From NCBI RefSeq assembly GCF_932526225.1, contig NC_064042.1:13713040-13777039 (forward strand): DNA of 64,000 bases, written 5' to 3'. The DNA comes from Nematostella vectensis. Its lineage: Eukaryota; Cnidaria; Anthozoa; Actiniaria; Edwardsiidae. The notes under the pieces are model-generated. The model made no database searches. It saw nothing but the letters and a program-made list of their open reading frames with translations, and was not told the DNA's origin. The position numbers were made by a program, and so were the translations under genes. The number at the start of each line of letters is the position of its first letter. The stretch's first letter is position 1. Below are positions 10,647 to 36,400 of the stretch, piece after piece.

Positions 10647-13487
10647 TTGAGGATGCAGTCAATAAGGTCAGCAGTATTTTCTAATTGTCATGCCCTAAAC
10701 ACTCTATGTGCACGACTTCACTGGTGTGGTTGTAAGTCCACCAAAATGCCTCTAAGTGCAAAAGAAAGAGTACAAAACTTCAGGAAAAGGTTAAAACAGC
10801 ATCAAGAGAAGTACATCAGCTACAAAAAAAGGGATAGGGAGAGAAAACAGTTGGAGCGAAGGTTGATTGATGCTGAAAAGAGGAATGAGGCGAGAGAAAA
10901 AGCCTCATCAGAGTAAGAAGGTATCGACTTAAAAAGAAGTTGGCTGAAACTGCTTCACAATCGCCGTCAACACCAGCTTCCAAGACTCCCCAGAGTTTGG
11001 GGAAAGCTCTTCATAAAGCCAAAAAGGCTATGCCTTATAGTCCGAGAAAAAAAGATTGTTGTTAACAAGCATTTGAGGGACCTAGGGCAAAAGCAGCACA
11101 GAGTTTCTGAACAAACAATTCCCATCAGCAACAGTTAATTATGTTAAAAGGTTCTTCCTTTAAGATTCTGTATCCCGTCAGGCTCCTGGGACTGTGTCAC
11201 AGTAAGGTCAGAAGGCACAAAAAAAAACAAGCTCCAGAAGCGTCTCTTAACATGTTCTTTAAAGGAAACCTTCTCCTTATTCCAAGAAGAACACCCAACA
11301 ATTAGGCTTAGCTTCAGTAAGTTCTGTTCCCTCAGGAAATGTGAAGTTATCTTCGGCAATGACCCGCAATGTGTGCCTCTGTAAGCACCATGATAATTTT
11401 AAGCTGCTGTGTGAAGCGCTCCACCAGGCGCTACCGGGATTCCCACTGTATTCAAGCAAGGCTCTTAATGGTTTCGTCTGTTCGACAGACGAAGAGAAAT
11501 GCATGACAGGTCTGTGCAGAGATTGCCCGAATTGGGCTGGTACTGATGTGTTAGAGGAAGGTATGGGATGGTATCAATGGGAAAGATTTGAGAAAAGCAT
11601 TCCAGGGAAGAAGTGGGAGTCTGATAAAACTAAGAAGAAAGTGGAGAAAGTTGCTATGTCTGGTTCAATTGATGATGCAATCAGTGAATTAGAAGAAAAG
11701 ATGCCTGCCTTTCTGAATCACGTGTTTATCAAACACAAACAAGCAATTTTTTTTTAAAAGAAGAAGTCTTCCCTTTCTTCCGATAAAGTGATTGTCCAAG
11801 TAGACTTTGCAGAAAACTACACTTGCCGCCACCAAGATGAAATTCAATCGGCCCATTTGGATCAAGAGCAGGTTACTGTTTTCCCTGTTGTAATATAGTC
11901 CCGTGATGGATGCGAGAGTTATGCAATAATTTCAGATAAGCGAAACCACAACAAAGAATCAGTTTCAGTGTTTATTAGTAAGATCCTAACTGATTTTTTC
12001 AAGCCAAACCACCCAGGTGTTAAAAAAGTCCACTTCTTCTCAGATGGGCCAAGCTCACAGTTCAAGAAAAAGTATATTGTAAAGCTTCTTTACGATTTAC
12101 AGCTGGCTAAACGTAACTGACTAAAAGTAACCTTGACTGGCATTACTTTGCTACTTCACATGGTAAGGGGGCGGTTGATGGTGTTGGGGGCACAGTAAAG
12201 CGGGCAGTTGGGAGTGCAGTATCCACTAGAAAGGTTCCTGTGGTGAGTGATGCCAAAGCGTTTGTTGATGTTGCAACAAAAACCTGCAAGTTGGCTACCA
12301 ACATTGTCCTTGTGTCTAGTCAAGATATAAAGGCAGGCTTTGCGTGTTTTGATCTTGATGCATCAGCTATTCCTGGGATAGCGAAAATGCACTGTGTTGA
12401 GCCAAACAGAGATGGGACTGTCACCATGCGAAACTTCTCTAGCCAAGAGCAAAAGAAAACTGTTACACTTTACGACACAACAAGTGATGTTGATGAAGAT
12501 ACTAGCAGTGGTGAAGATGTGGAAGTTGAAAGCTCTTCTGGTGAGTTAGATAGTGATGAAGGCAGTGGGAACGCATCTCCTCAGTCTTACATCCACCTGG
12601 GGTTGCCATATTCCATTTCACAGTTGCTTACAGCTACTACTGTACCATATGAGTTACCAATGTATCTGAGATCCCACATTGAGGCAGTCTTGAGTTGTTA
12701 TATCCAATTCAATGGTGATGGGATTATTTCCCTAGAAGATCTGCAAGAAGTTTCAGGCCGAGGTACGAATCCAAGAGATAACTGGTTATCCAACTTTGTT
12801 ATTGATTCATACCTCAAGCTTGTCTCATCCCAAGCCTCCCAAGTCAAGGCTCTCAGCTGGGAGTTCCTTGAGAAATCCTCAGATTAAACTATCGCCACAG
12901 AGTTAAGAGGGCACTTCCAGAAGATGCAGTGCGTACTGATACCCTGCAACCCTGGAAGAAGCAAGCACTGGTTTCTTCTTGCCTTATTCCCTGAGCAGCA
13001 CTTAGCTATTGCTTTGGACAGTGCTGCGAGCTCTCACCTAAAGCAGGTAATCGCCCAGTCAATACAGAAATGCAGGAGAGTGATTTTACTCCTTCCAACT
13101 AAGTCTGAGGACTGGAAGTATTACACTAAGACTTCTTTGGAGATTGTCCAACAAAGTAATTCGTACGACTGTGGTGTGTTTGTGTGTCTCTATGGACGGG
13201 CATTGGGTCTTAACAATCCTCTGATCCCAGCCAATGCTGTGATGATGATGATTCGGGAGCTGCATCAGAAGGCGTTGACCACAATCCCACCTCCAGCACT
13301 GCAGCTTGAGTCCTACTATACGGTAGACTATATCACAAAGTTCTACTTAGGCAGGCTGATACGTATTGAAGATGGAATTGCTACATTCAAATACTTGTGC
13401 ATGACACAGGGTGAAGGTGTAACAGTGTTTGGTTGGCCCAGGCGAGACGATATAGCCAGCGTGAGCGTGTGTCCTATGGTCTTGTGA
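10647..13487 (+). mobile_element. decayed DNA transposon with transposase-like region and Ulp1-type protease
   Basis: Coding remnants run 5' to 3' in one direction inside the last ZNF511 intron. First, at 10,746-10,916, is a basic helical segment starting MPLSAKERVQNFRKRLKQH. Next, at 11,341-11,757, is a Cys/His-containing region (VCLCKHHDN, CRDCPNW). Then comes a catalytic-like region: QVDFAENYT (about 11,797), FFSDGPSSQFKKKY (about 12,035) and HYFATSHGKGAVDG (about 12,150). Last is a Ulp1-like domain. The frame is broken by at least two stops and one frameshift between 11,757 and 12,150, and by a TAA at 12,885-12,887. The two Asp-containing motifs and the HGKG motif suggest a DDE-type transposase; this is inference. 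I cannot name the superfamily. Terminal repeats were not securely found. Confidence 0.7.
12240..13487 (+). pseudogene. transposon-encoded C48 (Ulp1-like) cysteine protease region, interrupted by one stop
   Basis: Two open stretches in the same frame (12,240-12,887 and 12,924-13,487) are separated by a single TAA. The second carries the Ulp1/SENP layout: KHWFLLALF (catalytic His), ALDS (Asp), then QQSNSYDCGVFVC (oxyanion Gln, catalytic Cys in DCG). The upstream stretch has an acidic/Ser linker at about residues 75-105 and HGKG-type transposase sequence just 5' of it. Fusions of a transposase-like module with a Ulp1 domain are known in several eukaryotic transposon groups. The in-frame stop and upstream breaks show this copy is not functional as a whole. 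Confidence 0.7.
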
Positions 13488-13564
13488 GTTTGAGTGGCTG
13501 TGGGCCATTTACCGTTAGTAGTCTTGAGGAGATTAGGGTACTTTTTACATGTATTAAGAAGCCA

Positions 13565-13872
13565 GGCCCGTACCCAGGGGTGGTGCAGGGGGTGCGAACG
13601 CACCCTCCCCACAAGGGTCAAAAGCCCACTTTTGGTTCTCAATAGACGTACTATTTGTAGACAAAACTAAGAATCATAAGCTAGGTCCCTCTGGTATGTA
13701 GCCAAATCCAAAAATAAACGTCCCGTAGAGATACTGCAAAGGCATGCTTCAAAGGCAGCCTTGGTGGTTAGATTTTTATCAGAGAACTCTCTCCCTCCCC
13801 CTCCCCCCGGAAAAATTAGATCCACTTTTTAGGATTTCGCACACCCCCCAAGAAAAATCCTGGGTACGGGCC
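13565..13872. mobile_element. MITE with GGCCCGTACCCAGG-type ends, copy 2
   Basis: Perfect 14-bp terminal inverted repeats (ggcccgtacccagg and cctgggtacgggcc). The interior is shared with 2,317-2,663. It is inserted 78 bp after the transposon ORF, in the same ZNF511 intron. Confidence 0.85.
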
Positions 13873-14208
13873 AGGAAGCATAAAGGGGTCGCTCATTAAG
13901 GCATCAACTAAGAATGCATCAAGATAGTTCTAACATGTTTGCTATAAGGGCATTAAAGCCTCAGACATTAAAAGCCTATGACATTCCATTTAAGATGGAT
14001 CTATTTATAAGACATTTTTGGGCAGGTTTTAGTCTTGAATTTTTTTTTTTGTTATTTTTGAAAAATTAAAACACCTTAGATGTTATTTAAAATACTAATA
14101 TTCCAAATCAGTTACTTTTAAAAAGTATGATTTTTTAAGTTCACATGTGGAATTGCCCTGTTGTTTATTATTATTATCATCATCACTAATGATGGATGAA
14201 TGGTGGAT

Positions 14209-14579
<371 letters not shown>

Positions 14580-15200
14580 ACTAGTAGGAGGTTCTTACAC
14601 CTGACTTGAATAGGGATTTTAGGATTGGATCTTGTCAGACGCATGGCCTCTATTTCTTTTGTTCATCAACATTGCCCTGGTATTTGTCTATGGTCGTGTG
14701 ATGAACATACCAAAAAAATGAAAGCTGCTATTGAATTTGTACATTATTAGAAAGGCAAAGAGAAACAAGAGTACTGCCTATTTTGCCTGTATACCATCAT
14801 GCATTTATTGAAAAAGTTGACCAAGTCTCAGGCTCAATAATTCAATGTTATGACACATAAGGAGACGCTCATCTTCAACTCGCAGAATGACAACGAAAAT
14901 TAATTGTTCAGACATAGGAGTTTAAGGATGTGTAGTTTGATTTTGAGACGTGCCCGTTGCATGGACTCTATTGTACGTCTAAAAATCAGGCTAGACGAGG
15001 GTGCTAAGTTTAAACCTGATAAAGTGCTATCGCTTGTCAATCACCATTGTAGTTTTATCCCCAACTCCCAGTCTTTTTAGAAGCTGCTCTGATATTCAGT
15101 CACGCGCGATTGCAAATACGCAAAATGTTTTTCAAACTTATTGTATACACTAATGATATAGGATTTACCCACACCTCATTTAAAATTCTATCTCTTATAG

Positions 15201-15224
15201 GTTACAATGAAGGATGTGAGCTGA
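15201..15224 (+). CDS. ZNF511: candidate terminal micro-exon of the ZNF511-like gene
   Basis: After acceptor tctcttatag, the 24 nt encode V-T-M-K-D-V-S and a TGA. Phase 0 matches the donor at 9,908, so the joined C-terminus would read AQVDEVTMKDVS, giving a 232-residue protein close to the usual family length. The intron would be about 5.3 kb and filled with mobile elements. Short exons are easy to find by chance, so support is moderate. Confidence 0.4.
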   Translation, partial: VTMKDVS

Positions 15225-16336
15225 TACGAAATACTGCAAGGGGCAAATGAAATGTTTTAGAAAGACACTTGTCATTGAAGCTCTGATCATTTGTAAAATA
15301 TATTTTTTGTAAGGCTGTTGTATTAAGCGCCATACAGACGTGTCAACATTTTTGGGCAAACAGCCATCAGGACATTACTGGCAATGTTTGTAAACCATGC
15401 TGAAAGGTGCTGTGAAGACACAGGTAGTAGACACAGACGTGTCGTTTGCCGAGCGTTGTGGTGACTGCTGTGCCGGCCGATGTTCTCGTTGTTTCTGTTC
15501 TGCACAGCGCTCTTTCTACTCGCATTGAAATGCTTAACACATACACCTTATTCATAAAACGTCATTGCGAACGACGAATGGGAAATTTCAGTTTCATGAC
15601 CGAAAGTTGCTTATGGATATTAATTATTCGAATACTTTAAGGTTGTAAATAAACATGATCGATGTTAGAGCTATGCATCCATGGCCTTTGATACATATCG
15701 TTTCATTGATACATATTCTCCTGCATTTGGTTGAAATATAATAGATCGATTATGCACTTCGGTCGTAGAACTTCCATCTGACAATCGACAATTGCCGTTT
15801 GCAATAACGTTTTTTAAATAGGTGTATTTGTCAACGTTTCATAGAGACTAAAATTTATTTGGAAGGGTGACGCTCTTAAAAGTCTTACCTTCCTATCAAC
15901 CTGCGCACAAACACCGTAGGGACTGGTACGGAGTCTTGCCCGTGAGCCTTGCACGTGACAAGGACCCATACCCCTCTCCCCTGAGGGAAGGACCACGGGA
16001 AATCTTGAAACATTTTTGATGGCACCAAACACAACCTATTTATGAACAAGCCGGTGTGCATCCTCTAATGAATGTCGCCATGTTTCGGGGTAGTACCGCA
16101 AAAAAAAGGTAATCCATAGGCCGAGGCATATTGGGGCCGAGAGTGCGCGTGTAAACCGACCCAGTGCACCTCTCACCGTGCGCGCCACAGTTTAAAATAT
16201 TAGCATATCCGAGTAAATAAAATGAATATCAGCCGCTAGCAGGCTGTGAATAATCAAATAAATACATGAACGCCAGACGCACGATTTATCTCATCTTTGG
16301 TAGTGTATATTGGTTTGAATCAACTAACATGATTAT
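15225..16336. other. intergenic between convergent ZNF511-like and astacin genes
   Basis: No exon is supported. A 24-bp phrase, attctcctgcatttggttga plus tail (about 15,714), recurs at about 18,116 in astacin intron 7, a minor dispersed repeat. Confidence 0.5.
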
Positions 16337-29588
<13,252 letters not shown>

Positions 29589-31687
29589 TCTGTCACTGTA
29601 TCTGAAACAGTACGAAATAGACCTGGCGACGTACAGTCGAGATAGTTGCTATAACTCCGCTTACTCGGTGAAACAGCTGGCGAAATGACGTATGGTTGTC
29701 AATTTGAAGCCCAACTTTACCTTGTCCAAGAACAGCTGTATTTGAACTTGTGAGAATCTTGTCTCTAAGGTAACAACTCTTTCAAGATATTTACGCAAGG
29801 GCAAGGAAAATCGACTTGGCTTGTGAAATGCATATATAGCAAGGATTCTTTTTGATGTATGCTTCACACTTTGTGTTGTGTTTTGCACGCTTCAGCTGCA
29901 GACTCTGACGAACGCTGCAAAGCGAAGTATGATATGGGTAGATGATTTTACTAGCACGCCACAGGAACAAATACCTTTAATTCTATACATTAGGAAATTA
30001 ACGCCGTAGTTGACAATAAAGGAAATGTTTATTAGCCCTTTTAGTGTAAATTGTTTATCTTAGTAGCCTTTTACGTGTATTGGTTTTATAAAACAAGGTC
30101 ATAAGAAGGTTAAAAGAGTTCATTTTCTAGAAGATGATAGAAATGTATTTTTTCCTACTGAATGTTGAGCTCTCTGTAGGGAGCGCCAATTGCAGGAACA
30201 ATTAGAATCGCTAGCTGTAGCTATTGGCGCTTGTTGTACACCGGGTTGGAATATTCGCAAACAGTGATATGTGATACGTTTAGAATGGCTGCAACGTTTT
30301 GAGAATCCATTCAATTTCTGCAATTTTTTTAAAGAGGGCCAATGTAGCCGCCATTTTACGCTCCTGCGCAATACGCATTGACTCAAAGAATCAATTTCCA
30401 TCGGCTAATTCAAGCAAGTAACTGAGAAACTATCTTTCAATTATCATTAATAAACTATCAAACTTCAATCGTTGATGGTTATTTAGAACTTTTGTTGCAA
30501 TTGGACCGCTTTATTTTCAATTGCAAACAACAACAAAGGAGTGGTTGATCCACGTTCTTTAAAGGGGGCTTGTGATCGGTTTGTTCAAGGGCTTTGCGAG
30601 ATCAACATTGCCTGATATGCGCGCGCTATATTGTTTAAGGACCCACCACTTGAGTTCCCTATTGGCATTTTTCGCTGTAGTCCTTGGGTCCCCACTCACC
30701 ACAAAGGCATAAAAAGATCAATCATTCGCCAATTTTACATTCAGCAAATCAATTCTAAGTCACACAGCACAGAATATAATATATTCTGTGCTGTGTGACT
30801 TTTTTAACGATTTCCAACGGCTAGTTCCAGCCCGTAAAAGTACGTTCGATGAAATATTATTGTTACTCAAGTATTGGACTTTAATTGTTAAAGGCTATTT
30901 TTTAAGCTTTAAATTGACCGCAATATAAGCTAGACAATAACAAAGAAGTGATTGCTAGACATTCTTTAAGGATCCTAAAAGGATCTTTTTATCATTTTAA
31001 GGGCTTGCATTCACCTGTGCACAGCTTGCTAGTGAACCATTTCAGCCGTGTACATGTAAATCGGTGAACATATTGCATATTTTCGTTCGTTCGTTCGTTT
31101 GTTTGTCTGTCTGTTTGTTCCATTACTTTAACAGGATAAGCCCCTTCAAACAGTGTCTGACATCTCTCAAAATCGAGAATCGAAATCGAAAATTGAAAGC
31201 AGAGTTACAATTAAAAAAATAACAATAAACTGGAAATCAGCATCATCAAAATCAAACAAATTCACATTAGTGATAATAAAGACTTTATTTTTCTAATTTC
31301 GCTTCTAAGTGTAGCGAATTAAAAGCTCTTGGTCCCATGAACTTTAGTAATTTACTCGTTTGCTCGTTATTAATAAGGTCTTATACAAACGATTTAATGG
31401 GAAACCGGACCAAGAAAATACACAGAAAAATGAGGCTTTCCGATGCTTACGTGCACAGAGATTAGACAACTCATTGCTCACCAAACATATATCCACTGAA
31501 TGTCTTGTTGCTCGCCAAGAAGAAATTCAACGAGTACTCGTTGAGCCATTCCTGTGCACGGGCGGATCCAGGTGTCGCCTCCCCCCCCCTCTTTTCAGAT
31601 ATTTTTCTTAGAAATTATAAGAAATTTAAAGAAAATCCACGGAAAAATCAATGAATCCGGCCCTCCCTTCTGAAACCATTACTTCGC

Positions 31688-31718
<31 letters not shown>

Positions 31719-32780
31719 ACACTGAAAAATAAACAGTTGGCCGAGAAGCGAAGCTTAGAGGGCCCCCTCCTTTGTGTTAAAAAAAATTCGGGCCCCTCAC
31801 CAATATCTCCCTAATGAACACTAATTTCAAAGTCACCGCTGTGCTATTCCCCGCCATATCTCGTATTTGTTATCAAACAAACTTACAACCTGATATATTT
31901 TCTGTCCTGTGAGTGCAAACTATAACCTCACCTAATAAAATTTAATGTGACAAAATTGTTGTTTTACCGGCGTTCCTTCCATTTCGCCATCAGTTCTTAT
32001 AACTTATTACTTTGTTTGCTTTCATAAAAGCCAGTATATATAGAATGACAGTTGGTGGTTGAAAACATTTGACACGGGCATGTCGCGATGAAATTATGTT
32101 TTATTACGAGTCCACCAAGCTTCCTCCGCAGGTGTTTTGGGCCATTTTTGGGAAAGGGCTTCTATTTTATTTAGATCTTCCTTTGGCGTGATCAAGAGTG
32201 GTGGATATCACATTATGAGATTATGAATCTATAATGGAGACGTGATGTATATATAAAAATTTATAATAGATAAATTATTTATTTTCCTGCTTCTGGAATT
32301 CCTGGCTAAACACTTTCCAAATCAAAAAGTCGATAAATATTATTCTGGAACCGCCGCTAGTTCTACATTACGAGTTTCAGTAGGCCAGGGGTTTACGCAA
32401 CAACCCCAGTAGAGCAGAGCTGGGCCTTATTGGTCTCTTGGTATCAGCTTGATATATATGAAAAAAAAGGATAAAAGAATTTTACCATTTAGCACGGCCC
32501 ACGGGAAACGTAAAAATCCATGCGCAAACTAGATGCGCAAATAAGGTTGTGTCTCCTTTAAAACCCTGCGCAATCAGCATAATCAGCAAGCATTTCTCGC
32601 TCGGCTGACCAGAAGACATGCAGAAGCCATTTTTGCAAGCTACTTAAATAACTACTTTACCAACAACATGGTACTATGGTCTAGAGATAGTGCCATTGCT
32701 GTTATTCACAGTAATGCCTGTGCTGGTAAATCATCGGTTCTGAATACCTACAATTTTCCGTGTACTCTCTGTTTCTTTTA
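29589..32780. other. intergenic region between divergent astacin and Cdc20 genes
   Basis: No supported gene. It contains the palindrome at 30,757-30,801, a (TTCG)n-like run at about 31,083, a C/CA tract at 31,688-31,722, and a possible short MITE-like segment near 31,560-31,665 (gggcggatccagg versus aatccggccctccc). The divergent promoters presumably lie at its two ends. Confidence 0.5.
30757..30801. repeat. perfect 45-bp palindrome
   Basis: Two 21-bp perfect inverted arms (30,757-30,777 and 30,781-30,801, aagtcacacagcac…) are separated by aat. It would form a strong cruciform or RNA hairpin. Confidence 0.95.
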
Positions 32781-32784
32781 TTTG

Positions 32785-32890
32785 CACGTGAAAATGTGAA
32801 CAACTCTTAAATTTTGCCCCACGTGATGCTCTAAGCCAATCAAAATTACTTTCGGTATTTAAAATAAGCATATACTGTTTGGGTTTCATA
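32785..32890 (+). promoter_or_regulatory. likely Cdc20 core promoter
   Basis: Elements in order: an E-box cacgtg at 32,785; a CCAAT box (agccaatca) at about 32,834-32,842; a TATA/CHR-like tatttaaaa at 32,856-32,864. The probable start site is near 32,885. CCAAT plus a CHR-like element is the usual arrangement for genes expressed in G2/M. The assignment is by pattern only. Confidence 0.45.
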
Positions 32891-33003
32891 AAACTGTGGC
32901 ATTACAAGAAGGAAACGAGTCCGGGTTTGCGGATCATAGCAAGTGTCTCACAGTTTATAACGGAATAAGTAAAAGCTGCTATCATCGTATCACGATTTAC
33001 AAG
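32885..33003 (+). other. CDC20: probable non-coding first exon of Cdc20
   Basis: Sequence downstream of the promoter elements ends at a strong donor (caag|gtaagc at 33,003/33,004). The next exon has acceptor atttcatag at about 33,418, 44 nt upstream of the ATG. The exact 5' end is not known. Confidence 0.5.
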
Positions 33004-33461
33004 GTAAGCGTTCAGTTTGATTGTTTCATCTTCATGGATTATTTTTTGTTAGCGTTCTTGAACAAATGACGCAGGGATGTGAAACTTATGACTCGTTTGG
33101 CTTATGCAAAGCTATTTGGATTAAAATCTGGCAGAACATTTAATATACAATAATCTTAGCCTTGAAAGGGGGTTTTCTCAAAATTCCAAATTCCCACTTA
33201 ACATTTTCTCAAAATCTCGCATTCCGTGATATATACTGCATCCCACTTTAGAAATATTGTCACCCCCGTGTTCCTGTGAACTATTTTATCTCTTTCCGTT
33301 TCTCACGCAAAAGTCTTACCCAATCCCGGATGCAAGTCCAACATTTCAAGACTTAAAAAAAAACATTCGGGAATGAAATTTATCACAAATTTACGTAGTA
33401 TTTAAAATTATTTCATAGCTTCATAACTGAGGAAAAACCTGCGACTTTTCCACAAACTGCG

Positions 33462-36400
33462 ATGGAGAACATAAAGTTTGAGAATGGCGTCAATGACTGC
33501 CTCAAGAACTTTGAAGCCCCTCTAAAAAGCGGTCCCATTCCAAGATGGCAAAGAAAAGAACAACAACGACTCCGATCAAGCAGCGGACCACTCTCGCCGC
33601 TTCCGAACAACTTCCAGCGACACAGCGAATCGCTCCCGAAAAAAACAATCTCGAAAACGCCAAAAAAAGGTACCCCAAAGCGTAAACAAGATCCTTCCCC
33701 TTCTAGAGGCGACAGGTTTATTCCTAACCGGCCAAGTAACGCCGATTGTGATTGGAGCCATCACCAGATGATGCAGGCGAACCAGGGGGAGACGGCGATC
33801 GAGGGATCCAGTGAGGAGGAAGACGAGGACAAAGGCGAGTCAGCCACTCAGAAGCGGATGTCGAACGCGCTGGCTGACGGGAAGGCTGAGAGCAAGATCT
33901 TGCACTTCAAGTCTGGGGCCCCTGCCGCAAAAGAAGGTGAGAGGTGCATTATGGGTACTTACTTTAGGCATGGAACTGAGATTCACTTAAAGAATAAAAG
34001 AAAAGCCAACACCAAATAACCCCCTATACGGCAAAATGCTACAAATTTGTCGCACGTAATTCTCGAAGATTTTACACAAAGCAATTTGCGACTATTTTCT
34101 TTTAATCGTCGCATCGCTGCTAGTGCGATCTGGGGCTGCGACATAAAATTGCAGTTCGTGTTGCACGGCAAAATTTACTAGGCCTTTTCGTTTGTGCGAT
34201 AAAATCACCGCCCCAAAAAAAGTCGCAGCTTATAACGCACTACATTTCTTTTATTTGAAAGAGGATATGCACACATATATATACTTTGTCAAAAGTTCTA
34301 TGAATACTGGTTATACTCATTTGTTTTCGCCCCAGGCTACCAAAACGACCTTCACGTGCTGTATTGTCAGAGCAAGCCGAGTGGGCCTAAGGCCAGGAGC
34401 TCACGTCACATCCCTCAAGCCCCTGACAGGATCCTGGACGCCCCCGAGCTACTGGATGACTACTGTAAGCGCAAGTAATACAATGTTTACATAGTTTCCA
34501 ACAAAAATCGGCATATCAGAGTATCAGGTTCTTATCATTAGTGCCCCCGAATAGTCCCCCGAAATTTGAATGTGCTCGGGGACGACTAAATACCACTGAA
34601 ATATCCAGGATATAAGTACAACATAACATCATCATAGGAATGCATTTGACGAGCTCAGTTTTCATTCTGCTTCCACGGTTTTTTCCCTGAAAAAGAAATT
34701 AAACCATTATACCATTAGAAGGAAAATTCAAACCTCCAAACATTCACAAGTTTACTTGAAAATTCTCGATGTACACAAGTCTAGAGCGACAAAAAGCGAA
34801 AAAATAATTGTAGAGCGAACTCCCAAATATGATATGTTATGTCCTAAAAAGGAGAAAAACGACAGTTTTCAAATTAATTGATTGATATGCCCCAACAGAT
34901 CTGAATTTACTTGATTGGGGAAATAATAACCTGCTCAGCCTGGCGCTGGCGGGAGCGGTTTACATCTGGAACGCGGAGTCGAGCGACATCAAGCACCTTT
35001 TTCAGATGGACGAGGGTGAGTATGTCTCCAGCGTGGCCTGGGTACAAGAACACAGCATGACGCAATACCTGGCCGTGGGAACACACGACGGGAACGTACA
35101 GGTAAGAATTAGCCAATCAGGTTTCGGTGTCACATTATACTTTGTATCACGCAGTACATACCTTTGAGTAGCTATGGGATAAGCCTTATTAGTCGAGGAT
35201 GTGTTCTTTAGGTCAACAGCTCAGAATATTTCCTTTTCTGGAAACACTTTTTTGTTTTGACATCCGAGGCATCAAAACATTGAAACAACCAATCATAGAT
35301 CAAATTGTAAGATGACGTCACAACACTCACTGGACCTAAGTGAAAAAAACATGGCGGCCATAGAGAGACGAGAATAAGAGCATAAAACAGTATCTATCTG
35401 CTTTTTGGTTGGGTTTTAGACGTATCAATACTTGAAAAACTTGTAGCAAAGCCTTTGGGCGCAAAGATGTGGTAAAAATTTATATTTCGAATGGCTATGT
35501 TCGGTGGGAAAGTCCGATTCGCTATAGTCAATAGATGAGGTCGAGGATGATGGTCATCACGATTGAATTACAGCTTGGAAGCGTAATTATACTGGAATTC
35601 GAAGGCACACTTAACGGTGGACAAGCAGGCATGTATTCTTAACCCTGGAATTGACTACTCAGTACTGCAAATGGTATTCGTTGCGTCCTCCGAAGCTCAT
35701 AATGCATGCATAAATACATGCCTTACGGTGTGTTGTGTTTAGTTTCAATAAGTTATATATGCAGCCCGTCCGAGTTTGTCGGTCGATCATGAGCATTCAG
35801 TATTCAAATTGCCTTGTGCAGGCGCTGTTAAAAATTGAATGTGGGTCTAGAAGCTGGTTCAATTTATGAAAACTATTACAATAGCTTTGTGCTTAAAAAG
35901 GATTGGACCATTGGACCACAGAACCACACCTGGATCAGCCACTGCAGAAAATGACTTGACACAACAGTATTTCATATTTGTTTTACTGACTTAATAGTTG
36001 TATAAGCTTAAATCATCTCATTTCCTACACACAAAAAGCATGTGATACACAGAATATCAAATAAAACAAATAGAAGACACAGTTTGATTTTTTTTTTTGC
36101 TTGGCTTGTACCAACCAGCCCATCTTTTGTATAACTCTTAAATTGAAATAGAGCATGAATGGGCTATGACTTGATAGCCGAAAGGCTGAATGGGCTTAGG
36201 ATTTATATGCCTTGACGGTTAGAGGGATAATTGCCCAGGGGTGGGTTGGAAGGGGGGGGGGGGGGGGGTGGAGTATTCAGTTATAAACATTATGGAATGG
36301 TCCAATAGAGCTCAAAATTTCATACACCCAAAAAGGATGGAAACTTGTCACCCCCGAAATACACAAGCCTGTTGGTAAAATGTTCAATCCCAAAGAAATG

